From assembly GCA_963576735.1 (NCBI GenBank), contig CAUYWD010000241.1, forward strand, positions 1 through 64,000: a stretch of DNA of 64,000 bases, written 5' to 3'. The stretch's first letter is position 1, and every line of letters begins with the position of its first letter. Source of the stretch: Bedellia somnulentella (Eukaryota > Arthropoda > Insecta > Lepidoptera > Bedelliidae). Below the pieces are notes generated by a model. It saw only the letters and a program-made list of their open reading frames with translations. It made no database searches and was not told the DNA's origin. Shown here one piece after another: positions 53,838-61,523 of the stretch. The position numbers were made by a program, and so were the translations under genes.

Positions 53838-56709
53838 AATTTTACTGATTGCATTTTTGGCATCAGTATCGATCCCTAATCATCACCTGATAGTTATTTT
53901 GAAAATATATTTCATGTACAGAATTGACCTCTCTACAGATTTATTAAAAGTATAGAAGATAACTTTTTAGTAATGAATAATTTGAAATTATTTAATCCTG
54001 GCGACCGACCCTAATTATGTGATGAATATGGAAATGGGATGAACCTATGCAATTACTATATTGTCACTGATTCTCGATATGAGTCATGAGTCCCATGGCA
54101 TTTGACTGTGGTGACTCACTGACAGTATTTTGTAATATTTTTTGTAAATAGTTTGTAAATATACCTAAACATGAGTTACTAATATAGTTTTTCATAAGTG
54201 TTTTAACTAACCAATGGGTCCCTGTAACCTGAATAAATAAATAAATGATGATGATAAGGGTACAAATTTTGAATTAAATCGGTCCGTTTAATGTTTGTCA
54301 GAATCGAGTTCAAAGGAATCGGTTACATACATACATTCAGGTGAAGCTAACATAAACGTGTTAAAAACACAGAAAATGGTCGTAAATTATAAAGGGATCT
54401 GGTTTTACGTCGTTTGAGATTTAATACATACATAGTGTATATGCCGTGTAGTGTCAGCTTAGAAAAGCACTACCCCATTTCTTCCGGTGGGTGTACGTAA
54501 GGGCGATTATTGGGGCTTTTAAAGGATTTTTGGGCGATGCTGTTGGAGACCCATCACTAACAACCTTTATATTACCATCTTTTCCCTACTAAAATTTCCA
54601 AAAGAGGCTGAGGAGTTTCTAATTCCTTAGCTCTGGCTACCCCTTCTAGGTATCTATAGCCGTGAGTATATGTATCTATGTATAGTGTATATAGACTGTA
54701 TGCGAATTTTGGAAAGATTACTTTAACATGAAATAATCTATTAACAAATAGTATGTTACATGCCGACTTTCTTATACTCGTATCCTAGTTCCGATTGTTT
54801 TCATCTATTAATTTAATATGCAAGTTTTAATTTTTAGTTTTTTGACGTGACAACGTCTTATAAATTGGTTTGCCGGGTGCACAGATTACAATATAGATAC
54901 GCCGGGTGACACTTCAAGAAACTGCGTTACGCTCCGCTCACGTTATGCGCTCACAATGAGAGCGAGTGAGAGGCACGCGTCCCTTCCACTCGGGCATGGT
55001 TAGCCCGTCTAAGAGCGAGAGAGATAGAGATAATTTCATCCCTCTTCCTACTGTACGAATGAATATTCACATTAAAATTATTTTACCACTCAAAGTCGTT
55101 GTCACGTAAAACTTTCGCCCGTATACCGACTTATACAGGCAACCAATTTTTTTTTGTAATTATTATTCTTTACCGTCATCAGTCTCTATTAAAAAATAAA
55201 TGAAATAGTAGTCTCACTTTGGTCATTGATATTAAGTCTCTGCAATGCCGGCTGATACTCCATGGAGTCAGGACTTGGGGCCCCGGAGTCGATTCCCGGT
55301 TGGGACGGCTCGTAAAAGTTCAAAATACTCGCCTGAGGTGAGTCCTAGAATAAGAAGACGTATTATAGTATTTTCTAAGACTTTCGCGATTGCACATTAC
55401 AATTAAAACAACTACTGATTATCGGGTATTTATATACATACATATACTCATGGCTATAAATCCCTAAAGGGGGTAGCCAGAGCTGAGCAATAATAAATTC
55501 TTCAGCCACTTTTGGAAGTTGAGTGGGGAAAAGATGGTAGTACAAAGGTTGTTGGTGATGGGTCTCCAACCGCATCGCCCAAAAATCCCTTTAAAAGCCC
55601 CAAGTCCGTTAGTCGCCTCTTACGTACACCCACCGGAAGATATAGGGTAGTGCTATTCTAAGCCGACACTACACAGCTATATGTCATATGGGTATTTATA
55701 TGTATATTATAATTTCAAAATCTATTATTCTCATAGAATAATAAAATACATGAAATAAATATTATGTAAACGTAGAAGTACAGTCTCATGCAAAAATATA
55801 TTTAAATCTGTAATTTATTGCCGTGTAGTGTCGGCTTAGAATAACACTACCCCTTTCTACCCGTGGGTGATCGTAAGAGAAGACTAAGGGTGTAGGGGCT
55901 TTTTGAGTGGTTTTTGGGCGATGTGGTTGGAGACCCGTCACCAAAAACATTTATTATTAACATCTTTTCCCCAATCAACTTCCAAAAGTGGCTAAGGAAT
56001 TTGTCATTCCAAAGCTCTGGCTACCCCGTTAAGGGATATAAATCCTTTTTGATATAGCCGTGAGTATATGTTATGTATGTATGTAAGTAATTTATTGAAA
56101 GAAAAAAGAAAAGTAACAAACACAAACACAACGACCATTTTGATGCGTAGGGTCCGGTTTAGTTTTGTGTTTCAGTTGTAATTATTATGTATTGTTTTAT
56201 GTGTTGTACAAATGTTATTTTTTGTTTTGTATGTTGTGCCTATCCTATGCACCGAATAAATATTGTCTTCTTTCTTTCAAAAACTCACGGCTATAAATCC
56301 CAAGAAGGGGTAGCCAGAGCCAAAGAATAAGGAATTCCTCAGCCACTTCTGGAAAATTGAGTGGGGAAAAGATAGCAAAAATAAAGGTTGTTGGTGATGG
56401 GTCTCCAACCGCATCGCCCAAAAACCACTTAAAAAGCCCCACACCCTTAGTCGCCTCATACGACACCCTTGGTTAGAAAGGGGTAGTGATATTCTAAGCC
56501 GGCACTACACGGCAATATTATACTGCTTTGACTTAAACTAAGAAAACGCTTTTAGGCGGCCGTTGAATTCCTTTGAGTATGTGTTACTCGGCAGGTTTCA
56601 TTCTTACAGATGACTTATATTTGGTAGAATCATCGCTGTTGAATCTCACGGAATGGAGCGAGTTACGTGGCAGCCTCTGTCCGCCGGGGTTGAGCGTTTT
56701 CAACGCCAT
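39722..56709 (-). CDS. Unrecognised 281-residue coiled-coil protein, 7 exons
   Basis: Minus-strand coding exons: 56608-56709 (ATG 56707-56709; the exon runs to an acceptor at 56716), 55218-55332, 45317-45471, 43561-43692, 41824-41940, 40794-40892 and 39722-39847 (stop TAG 39722-39724). All junctions have GT-AG and matching phases. The exon 2 to 3 join is phase 1 and rebuilds an Arg codon inside LNINDQ-R-IKLLQAI. The N-terminal 70 residues are S/P-rich (MALKTLNPGGQRLPRNS). A long heptad-like helical region follows (VVEQRADLEANHSTLSNLLE, LKQANHRLEKEKFGIM), then a non-helical spacer rich in S, P and A, then a second coiled coil (ADNKLAAARLMRDIAELRHR) and a short P/T-rich tail. I do not recognise a named family; a cytoskeletal or ciliary role would be a guess. 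The 9.7-kb second intron carries the hAT/LINE nest. Confidence 0.75.
39880..40130 (+). repeat. SINE A1, full length
   Basis: Last intron of the coiled-coil gene; CTTGGAATTTATAGCCG end. Confidence 0.87.
40274..40425 (+). pseudogene. RTE-type LINE 3' end, degenerate
   Basis: AAAGGACGACCAGGAAAGAG and GAAAAATAAAAGGGCATACT match the RTE 3' end. It finishes with CTACCCCAATGGTAACTATTGG and a TATG tail, with internal deletions. Confidence 0.55.
40425..40535 (+). repeat. SINE A 3' half, old
   Basis: GATGTGGCCGGAGTCTCAAC and GATCGATAGCCGTAAGTAT. Confidence 0.5.
40543..40620 (-). repeat. SINE B, degenerate fragment
   Basis: TTCTGAATATCATATGGTAT and GTCCAGAGTACTCATTGTTT. Confidence 0.35.
41020..41072. 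repeat. (CA)n microsatellite, imperfect
   Basis: ACACACACATACACACACAC with CG interruptions (GCGCGC) in a coiled-coil gene intron. Confidence 0.85.
41073..41480. other. Intron stretch, nothing recognised
   Basis: AT-rich with an (AATA)n run near 41320-41350. Confidence 0.5.
41488..41790 (-). repeat. SINE A, A3/A2 chimera
   Basis: The left part to about 41668 has A3 diagnostic bases (AATCTAATAAAA). From about 41680 the same region is repeated with A2 bases (CAACCACATCGCCC, CGATCACCCACGGGTAG). Confidence 0.83.
42060..42425 (-). pseudogene. RTE-type LINE 3' end
   Basis: Frame 42117-42425 reads MLRWFGHIERMDDSKLVKEI, RGRPRRTHLDQIENVLKKAG and VNEAREVCQDRTKW. The 3' terminal module and ACATAC tail are at 42060-42116. 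It is somewhat longer upstream than the 57-kb copy. Confidence 0.8.
42583..42670 (-). repeat. CATCATCAT repeat, reverse copy
   Basis: GGACAGCACAGGACCAGCCG and GTCTATGGGCTGATGATGAT are the complement of the 12.5-kb copy. Confidence 0.45.
42919..43165 (-). repeat. SINE A1-like with A2-type 5' end
   Basis: Same CATACACCTATCGGTAGAAA as the copy at 28132. Confidence 0.86.
43266..43520 (-). repeat. Family C retroposon, reference full-length copy
   Basis: TGTCAGTATAA is duplicated at 43255-43265 and 43521-43531, so the 255-bp unit is complete. In its own direction it opens GTGGCCTTCCGAATTAGT (hairpin with AATTCGGA) and has the tRNA-like domain about 95 bases in (43349-43420). It ends in TAGTAATTCCCACATAAGGT and GAACAAAAAGATTTAAA. 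Confidence 0.88.
43750..44139. other. Intron stretch, nothing recognised
   Basis: A (GAA)n run borders exon 43561-43692 and serves in its splice acceptor (TTCTTCTTCAG on the minus strand); the rest is unassigned. Confidence 0.5.
44140..44440 (-). repeat. Repeat family G (GACGTGACAACG ends), reverse copy
   Basis: Inverted relative to 54838-55165. Shared blocks are AAGTTTTACGTGACAACGAC, ATAACGTGAGCGGAGCGTAA and ACGTTGTCACGTCAAAA. Both outer parts carry ACGTGACAACG in opposite orientation, like imperfect terminal inverted repeats. Confidence 0.65.
44601..44852 (+). repeat. SINE A3, old
   Basis: CCGTATAGTGCTGGCTTAGA start, TTTATGGCAGAGAGTATATG end. Confidence 0.78.
44928..45305 (+). repeat. SINE B prime, full length
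   Basis: Head CGACATGAAAGTCCAGTGGG, B box GAGTTCCAATCC, complete hairpin and a TTATG tail of several units. Confidence 0.88.
45557..45923 (+). repeat. SINE B, full length, recent
   Basis: TATTTTCCAA is duplicated at 45547-45556 and 45924-45933. Located in the coiled-coil gene intron, just upstream (on the minus strand) of exon 45317-45471. Confidence 0.92.
45948..46010. repeat. Small foldback repeat, AAAAAGCGTGGG type
   Basis: GAAAAAGCGTGGGTCGTC and the partly complementary CACATGCTTTT. A related copy is at 58112-58178. Confidence 0.4.
46050..46210 (+). repeat. 5' fragment of the GGATCG...GCACGGGTAG repeat
   Basis: ACTAGTGGATCGGCCCAGCT, TTTCTTCAAACACTGCTCAA, and the AGCACTCCTGAATAGTGTAG block, then unrelated sequence. 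Confidence 0.55.
46534..46722 (-). repeat. SINE A3, 3' part, split by the hAT element
   Basis: Continues at 51840 after the 5.1-kb insertion. Confidence 0.88.
47162..50010 (-). CDS. Non-LTR retrotransposon ORF2: AP endonuclease and reverse transcriptase
   Basis: An uninterrupted frame with 898 codons from ATG 49858. Readable homologous sequence continues upstream without ATG to about 50010 (HQNIQSLS, LTEHW), so the true protein starts earlier. Endonuclease motifs: CGDFNVDLL near residue 97 and TSDHKGQF near 160. Reverse-transcriptase motifs in order: IPLHKSGDSQDFTNYRPISI, FTKGRSTVDAG, FCDLTKAFDCV, GVPQGSILGPLLFLIYINDL, the FADD catalytic box, and TKFLGIIID. The layout fits CR1/Jockey-like LINEs. 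It stops at 47162, and a 3' UTR runs left to about 46950. The open frame suggests a fairly young copy. Confidence 0.92.
50008..50532 (-). pseudogene. LINE ORF1 C-terminal fragment, SGNH/esterase-like
   Basis: Open frame of about 174 codons with no ATG; a stop precedes it at 50533. It contains LVILIGSSNM and a later ISDFLYSKHLSYKVNTRIYK, resembling the GDSL/SGNH hydrolase fold reported in ORF1 of CR1-type LINEs. Its stop overlaps the start region of ORF2 in another frame. The 5' part of ORF1 is absent, so the LINE is 5' truncated. Confidence 0.55.
50533..51000. repeat. Common lepidopteran noncoding repeat inside the hAT shell
   Basis: Contains AGGCTGTATCTCATAAAACG, a GTTGCCGCTATGACAACAA block, and CGGAACCCTTCGTGCGTGAG followed by CTCGCACTTGGCCGGTTTTT. 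I remember these strings as widespread in Lepidoptera, and they often border LINEs. Confidence 0.5.
51001..51780. other. AT-rich hAT interior, nothing recognised
   Basis: No frame longer than 60 codons and no known repeat. It may be remnant hAT sequence. Confidence 0.4.
51840..51976 (-). repeat. SINE A3, 5' part with repeated 5' end
   Basis: TCTAAGCCGGCACTACACGG recurs with a 23-bp period from 51887, 51910 and 51933, plus a shortened fourth unit at 51956. Confidence 0.88.
51977..52934. other. Intron stretch, mostly unassigned
   Basis: ATGAGGTAAAATGAGGCTCC (52655) and GAGGTACCTCGTTTGAG (46249) are weakly similar, as if from an old repeat; no frame. Confidence 0.35.
52935..53962 (+). repeat. 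About 1-kb repeat with (GACA)n, second copy
   Basis: Same order of blocks as 58466-59462 but without the GGATCG start. Its (GACA)n array (53767-53834) is longer. Confidence 0.6.
53767..53834. repeat. (GACA)n microsatellite
   Basis: 17 consecutive units; encodes a meaningless CLSVCLSV frame on the minus strand. Confidence 0.95.
53965..54335 (+). repeat. Unclassified repeat, shared with 57925-58090
   Basis: TTTAATCCTGGCGACCGACC and TTTTGAATTAAATCGGTCCG recur inverted at 57925-58090 (CGATTTAATTCAAAATTTGT). Age and class unknown. Confidence 0.45.
54442..54695 (+). repeat. SINE A1
   Basis: Small deletion: GTACGTAAGGGCGATTATTG. Confidence 0.85.
54838..55165 (+). repeat. Repeat family G, forward copy
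   Basis: TTTTGACGTGACAACGTCTT opens it and CGTTGTCACGTAAAACTTTC lies near the other end. The interior contains TTACGCTCCGCTCACGTTAT. It is in the intron between the first two coding exons of the coiled-coil gene. Confidence 0.65.
55432..55680 (-). repeat. SINE A1, full length
   Basis: About 100 bases upstream (minus strand) of exon 55218-55332. Confidence 0.86.
55819..56088 (+). repeat. SINE A2 with 15-bp hairpin duplication
   Basis: GGATATAAATCCTTTTTGAT precedes TATAGCCGTGAG. Confidence 0.83.
56278..56516 (-). repeat. SINE A3, tailless
   Basis: The 3' end begins at ACTCACGGCTATAAATCCCA with no TATG repeats; preceded by a TTTCTTTC run. Confidence 0.82.
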
Positions 56710-56736
56710 TTTTAACTGAAAAATGCAAAAATATAT

Positions 56737-57095
56737 AACATAACATAAACGTTCACGCCAAATAACCCCGAAGGGGTTGGCAGAGGTACTAATACTTCTG
56801 AACATCACGTGACTTTGTCACCTGGTGTTCAGAGTACCCACGTTTTGCATGGACAGTGTACTCCCGTGATAGGGGACAGGCCTATCGCCGTTTTGTACGA
56901 ATACACTGTCACATGACTTAGTACAACTCAGCCATGTGGGTTTCCTCACGATGTTTTCCCTCACCGTTAACAACCATGATAAATTAACCACACATAAGTC
57001 TTTAAAAAGACAAATTGGTGTAGGCCCGACCCAGGATTTGCACACTAGTCGTTTGCACGATAACCGAGTGTTCTACCCACTGGGCTATCACGGTT
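56737..57095 (-). repeat. SINE B, full length
   Basis: Tail at the left, complete head at the right ending CTATCACGG; AATATATA-like flanks. Confidence 0.88.
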
Positions 57096-57134
57096 GAATA
57101 TATATCTGCAATAATTTTAAACTCAAGCTAAACT

Positions 57135-57228
57135 CAAACGTTGACAACGTATACCCGCAGGGGTTGGCAGAGGTACGAAACACTTCTAAATATCACGTGA
57201 CATTGTCGCCTGGTGTTCAGAGTTTGAA
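57135..57228 (-). repeat. SINE B, 3' fragment
   Basis: CGCAGGGGTTGGCAGAGGTA and TCACGTGACATTGTCGCCTG. Confidence 0.6.
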
Positions 57229-57239
57229 GGTTGTTATAC

Positions 57240-57555
57240 TAATTTATTTATCTGTGATATTCATAGAGAGGATGGATGATAGAACATTGGTAAAAGGGAT
57301 CTATAGAGCTAGTGTGGATGGTAATGTTAGTAGAGGACGACCACGGAGAACACACTTGGACCAAATTGAGAGTGTGCTCAAAAAGGCTGGCTTCCGAAGT
57401 ATGAAGAATAAAAGAGCATGTATGAAAAGATTGATGGATGTAAACGAAGCTAGAGAGGTTTGTCAGGATCGTGCGAAGTGGCGATCATTAGTCTCTGCCT
57501 ACCCCAATGGGAACTCATGGCGTGAGTATATGTATGCATGTATGTATGATATTCA
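57240..57555 (+). pseudogene. RTE-type LINE 3' end
   Basis: Encodes the C-terminus of an RTE-clade protein: IERMDD, RGRPRRTHLDQIESVLKKAG, KNKRACMKRLMDVNEAREVC and SAYPNGN. It ends with CTCTGCCTACCCCAATGGGA, GGCGTGAG and a TATG repeat. This is the best copy for comparing LINE and SINE 3' ends. Confidence 0.8.
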
Positions 57556-57665
57556 GATATATCGCAGAAATGATTTATGTACAAACACGACTAGTAGGTA
57601 GATACCCCCTACTTTCGTATATTTAGAGTTATTAACACGTTTATTAGCTTCAACAGTATGTATGT

Positions 57666-57912
57666 ATTACTAATAAATAAAGGAAAGAAAAATTTCGACA
57701 CAGGCGGGAATCGAACACGCGACCTCGGGTATACGCCCCCGTCGCTCTGCCAATTGAGCTGCGTCAATGGCTGCCAGCGCGAAATTCTTCTATCCTTTAT
57801 TTCTTTTACACGTTTAAGTAGTGTTTGCGTTTCCTGCGTCGAAATTTTTCTTGCCTTTATTTATTAGTAATAATCCCCACATGAGGTTTTCATGAACAAA
57901 AAGATTTAAAAA
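57666..57912 (-). repeat. Family C retroposon with inverted halves
   Basis: Body and tRNA-like domain on the minus strand up to about 57838, then TCGAAATTTTTCTTGCC and the complete 3' arm on the plus strand. ATGTATGTA flanks both sides. Confidence 0.82.
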
Positions 57913-57924
57913 ATATATGTATGT

Positions 57925-58090
57925 AACCGACTCCTTTAAACTTGAATTTGACCCACCTTTAACGGCCCGATTTAATTCAAAATTTGTACACTTATCGAGG
58001 GTCAGAAAACGTATAATAATTTCATAGCTTCATCCCATTATTCACCAGTCACCAGGATTAAATAACTTCAAATGATTCAGTAACAAAAAA
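57925..58090 (-). repeat. Unclassified repeat, shorter inverted copy
   Basis: Matches the two blocks of 53965-54335 in reverse order, with AATCCTGG-type and GGGATGA-type motifs present as complements. Confidence 0.4.
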
Positions 58091-58111
58091 TCCCATATAT
58101 AAGCTGGAAAC

Positions 58112-58178
58112 TGAAAAAGCGTGGGGCGCTCTGTGCTATATTTTTGACGTCATCCATCGAGCAACCCACGCTTTTGAA
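58112..58178. repeat. Small foldback repeat, AAAAAGCGTGGG type
   Basis: GAAAAAGCGTGGGGCGCTCT pairs with AACCCACGCTTTT about 40 bases later. Confidence 0.4.
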
Positions 58179-58191
58179 TAAATCTAAATAA

Positions 58192-58232
58192 CGATCGAAA
58201 GTCTCTGCCTACCCCAATGGAAACTAACGGTT
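58192..58232 (+). repeat. RTE 3' terminal module, minimal fragment
   Basis: CGAAAGTCTCTGCCTACCCC, then AATGGAAACTAACGG; no TATG tail. Confidence 0.5.
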
Positions 58233-58465
58233 TAAAATTCCATCAAAACAAACGAATCTTTCCTTTATACAATACTCGTAAATATAGATAATATTATACA
58301 ATCAACTTTTGATGTCTGGTACATTTATTGTGAGACAAATGAAATATTGTAACTGCTGTATATTTAATAGTTAAATTACAAGTTATTATAATTGTAATTA
58401 AAACAAACTTAATTAATTAAAATAATAAACTAATACATTTTAATTACTTAAAAATTATATACTAT

Positions 58466-59283
58466 ACTAGTGGATCGTCCCAGCTTCGCACGGGTAGCGT
58501 TGTTTTTTTTAATTTCTGAGGTTTCTTTCTTCAGTCACTGCTCAAGCATTGTGAAATTCAGCGCAATGTTTTCAATTTATTAAATTTATAGCACTCCCTA
58601 AACAGTGTAGTTTGGTGATTTTAAATGCGCTTTTATGAACGGTTCAGTATTTCCGTTTAATAGCAAATTTTTAAATAAAACGCTATGAAGTATTTATAAC
58701 AATCTAAAAAATAAATCATTTCATTACGTGATGTAGGATGCAACTACTGGCGCCATCTAGTATGTTATATGTAAATTAGTAAAGATTTATCACGGGCGCG
58801 GTGGCTTATTTTATGTATAATTTCGGTGTTTGTCTACCGATTTCTATGATTCTTTTTTTTTTTGAATAGGTAATAATGTTACCTTTTTTAAATTAGGGAT
58901 GAGTGAGAGGTTTACAAACGTAAGAGTAAATAAATATAATAAAAATGTTCCGAACTGCTAAGCTATCAGGAATTACACGTGTTATTGTGAGTCAACCGTA
59001 AAAGATAGACATAAACTGTTGAGGCTTTTTTTTTAGATAATTTTATGAAGAATATTTCCGTCACACATAATTTCTATGTAAGTTTAACCATTGAGGCTGC
59101 ACACGCGACGGAAGCTTAAAAAATGGAGTAACTTCTCCCGTTTCCCCAAAATTTCCCAAAATTCCCCTTTACTACTCTGCTGGAAAGCATACAAAAACCT
59201 GCGCAGGTGTATGAAGAATAATTGTACCAAGTTTCGTTAAAATCCGTTGAGTAGTTTTTGTTTCCATAAGGAACATACAAACC

Positions 59284-59337
<54 letters not shown>

Positions 59338-59462
59338 AATTTTACTGATTGCATTTTTAGCATCAGTATCGACCCCTAATCACCACATGATGGTTATTTT
59401 GAAAATATATTTCATGTACAGAATTGACCTCTCTACAGATTTATTATAAGTATAGAAGATTA
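58466..59462 (+). repeat. About 1-kb repeat with (GACA)n, full copy
   Basis: Begins TAGTGGATCGTCCCAGCTTC (GCACGGGTAGCG follows). It passes through CTACTGGCGCCATCTAGTAT and CCAAGTTTCGTTAAAATCCG, reaches the (GACA)n array at 59284-59334, and ends TATAGAAGAT. I remember these blocks as common at lepidopteran LINE 3' ends. Confidence 0.6.
59284..59334. repeat. (GACA)n microsatellite
   Basis: About 12 units at the same place of the 1-kb repeat. Confidence 0.95.
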
Positions 59463-59965
59463 TAAAAATAAAAAAAAATCGCTGCCGCTTGGTGGTAAGG
59501 TACCAAGGAGGCTGGCGGCATTGCCCCTTTGTATAGCCAAACTAATACGTTGGGCAAAATACACACCAGCCACCAGGATCACCACATGCCTCCACCAAGC
59601 GCGCCGAAATTTCCTTAAAAAATCGACGGGCACTTGGACCCCATGGACCGAGGGTCTCAACAGCGAAAGCAGTAAAAATATGGTCTTCACCTATATTACT
59701 GTATTTCCGCTTCTTGAGACCCTGAGCATCATTAGCCGCAGAACCAGCCCTAGACGCAGACCCCGATAAATGGGACGGCGCCAGTGTGTCGACGCAAGTT
59801 GCGTCCCACACTAGTGTCTTCCCATTTTTCCATGGAATCAACGACATACCATCTGGCCTCTTACCATCATCGCGCAGCAAACCTGACGGTTCCAGGATAG
59901 CTGGAATGTTGACAGTGGTAAGAGCCCGTCTGATGATGTCATTGATTGCTGCTTATTTACGGCCT
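59460..59965 (-). pseudogene. Retroelement C-terminal domain with a frameshift
   Basis: Frames 59542-59965 and 59460-59690 together read AINDIIRRALTTVNIPAILE, DDGKRPDGMSLIPW, VWDATCVDTLAPSHL, ETLGPWGPSARRF, then after a frame change near 59560-59600 QRISLAIQRGNAASLLGTL. I recall this as a repeated hypothetical protein of invertebrate retroelements. The PDG...VWDAT arrangement resembles a PD-(D/E)XK nuclease core (inference). The A-rich run at 59461-59477 could be its 3' tail. It adjoins the (GACA)n repeat unit. Confidence 0.6.
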
Positions 59966-60057
59966 GTATGTATCTATTTATCGCCGCCATATTGGGACCT
60001 GGAAAACCTTTCGCGCTTTGATCATATTCATCAATATTTTCATGTTACGAGTACAAG

Positions 60058-60262
60058 ATACATACATACGTTAGGTATACTCACGGCTACGAATCCCTAG
60101 GAGGGGTAGCCAGAGCTGCGGAATAAGAAATGCCCCAGCCGCTTTTGGAAGTTCAGTGGGGAAAAGATTGCAAAGTAAAGGTTCTTGGTGATGGGTCTCT
60201 AACAAAGCACTTAATAAAGCTCAGTGGGTAAAAAGGGGTAGTGACATTCTAAGCCGGCACTA
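60058..60262 (-). repeat. SINE A, internal deletion
   Basis: The CATCGCCC part is lost after GGGTCTCTAACAAAGC. Confidence 0.7.
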
Positions 60263-60267
60263 TTATG

Positions 60268-60432
60268 TTAAGGGATTTTTGGGCGATGCGGTTGGAGACC
60301 CATCACCAACAACCTTTATTCTACCATCTTTTCCCCACTCAACTTCCAAAAGTGGCTGAGGAATTTCTTTTTCCTTAGCTCCGGCTACCCCTTCTGGGGA
60401 TTATTAGCCGTAAGTATATGTATGTATGAATG
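60268..60432 (+). repeat. SINE A1, 5'-truncated
   Basis: Starts AAGGGATTTTTGGGCGATGC. Confidence 0.82.
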
Positions 60433-60434
60433 TT

Positions 60435-60519
60435 AATGAAGCATGAGAGGTATGCCAGAATCGCACAAAGTGGTTATCGATAATCTCTGCCTACCCCAAT
60501 AGGACCTAATGGCGTCAGT
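60435..60519 (+). pseudogene. RTE-type LINE 3' end, interrupted by a MITE
   Basis: Contains AATGTTAATGAAGCATGAGAGG and ATAATCTCTGCCTACCCCAA, then TAATGGCGTCAGT, where the 412-bp MITE is inserted. The TAT-rich tail resumes at 60940. Confidence 0.65.
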
Positions 60520-60931
60520 CACTGACCTCCATTATACTATATAAGTACGCTGGACTAACGATACGTATCAAAATGACAGTTATTTACTGTGCCAATTTGA
60601 AGCGCCCCCAATGAAGGAACGAGGAACTAAATACGACGTAAACTGCAAAATGGCCAGTGTTTTTTTTACCATAAACCATAATATATCTATGGTTTTTAGA
60701 AACAATTATAAATCAATAGTGCTGTAAAGTTTCGTTTCGATAAAACTTAGTCTTTCCTTTAAGTAGAAACATTTTATCGATATATTTTATCTTACTGTCC
60801 CATCTCTTTTATTAGTTCCTTGTTCCTTCACTGCTGCCGTAAGCGCCAAAATGGCGAAAATACAAATCGCCTCACTGTCACCCTGCCTATAATTAGTCCA
60901 GCGTACTTATATAGTATAATGGAGGTCAGTG
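60520..60931. mobile_element. hAT-like MITE with long terminal inverted repeats
   Basis: 412 bp. Ends are CACTGACCTCCATTATACTA and its complement, matching for about 39 bases. GCGTCAGT (8 bp) flanks both sides (60512-60519 and 60932-60939). CACTG ends with an 8-bp duplication fit hAT. It landed in the tail of an RTE fragment. Confidence 0.85.
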
Positions 60932-61081
60932 GCGTCAGTATATATATCTATGTTCTTTAATCTGTTATCTACACCTACGAAGACAGGGCGTAGCGTGGAT
61001 AGGTGACAATTTTGTAGGCCGCGATTTCGAATCTCGCTGAGGGCCAATTTGTATGTTATGATATATTATTTTAATTTAATT

Positions 61082-61345
61082 GGCTTTGTTGTGTCGTCTT
61101 AGAGTAGCACTACCCCGTTTGCTAGGCTGTACGAAAGAGGTATACGAGGAAGTACGATTAAGGGTATTGGGCCCTTTTAATGGATTTTTAGGTTATGCGG
61201 TTGGAGACCCATCACCAGCAACCTTTACTCTACCATCTTTTCCCCCCTTGACTTCTAAAAATGTCCACCATTTTATTTATGTCACCGTGTATTTTCTAAC
61301 TCCTTAACTCAGGCTACCCCTTCTAGGGATGAATAGCCGTGATAT
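61082..61345 (+). repeat. SINE A, old
   Basis: Middle replaced near GTCCACCATTTTATTTATGT; ends GGGATGAATAGCCGTGA. Confidence 0.65.
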
Positions 61346-61523
61346 ATCACTGGCTTAGAATTAAATGATGATAATAATAAATACTTACATCAGAACAGCT
61401 GATCCCAGCCGAAGAGGTAGTACACGGAGGGCCCGCTGGTACGGACTGCAGATTCGGTACACGAAATGTCCCGAATTGCGCAAATACACACACAGTTCGC
61501 GTACAGGGTGATTTATTTGTAAT

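Noticed and set aside
53558..53863. Frame with repeated CLSV (also at 59172-59363)
   Set aside because: Translation of the (GACA)n microsatellite.
61380..61510. Possible minus-strand exon reading VPNLQSVPAGPPCTTSS with a GTAAGT donor
   Set aside because: The donor is good but no clear acceptor or partner exon is visible, and it lies upstream of the coiled-coil start codon; left out as a gene feature.
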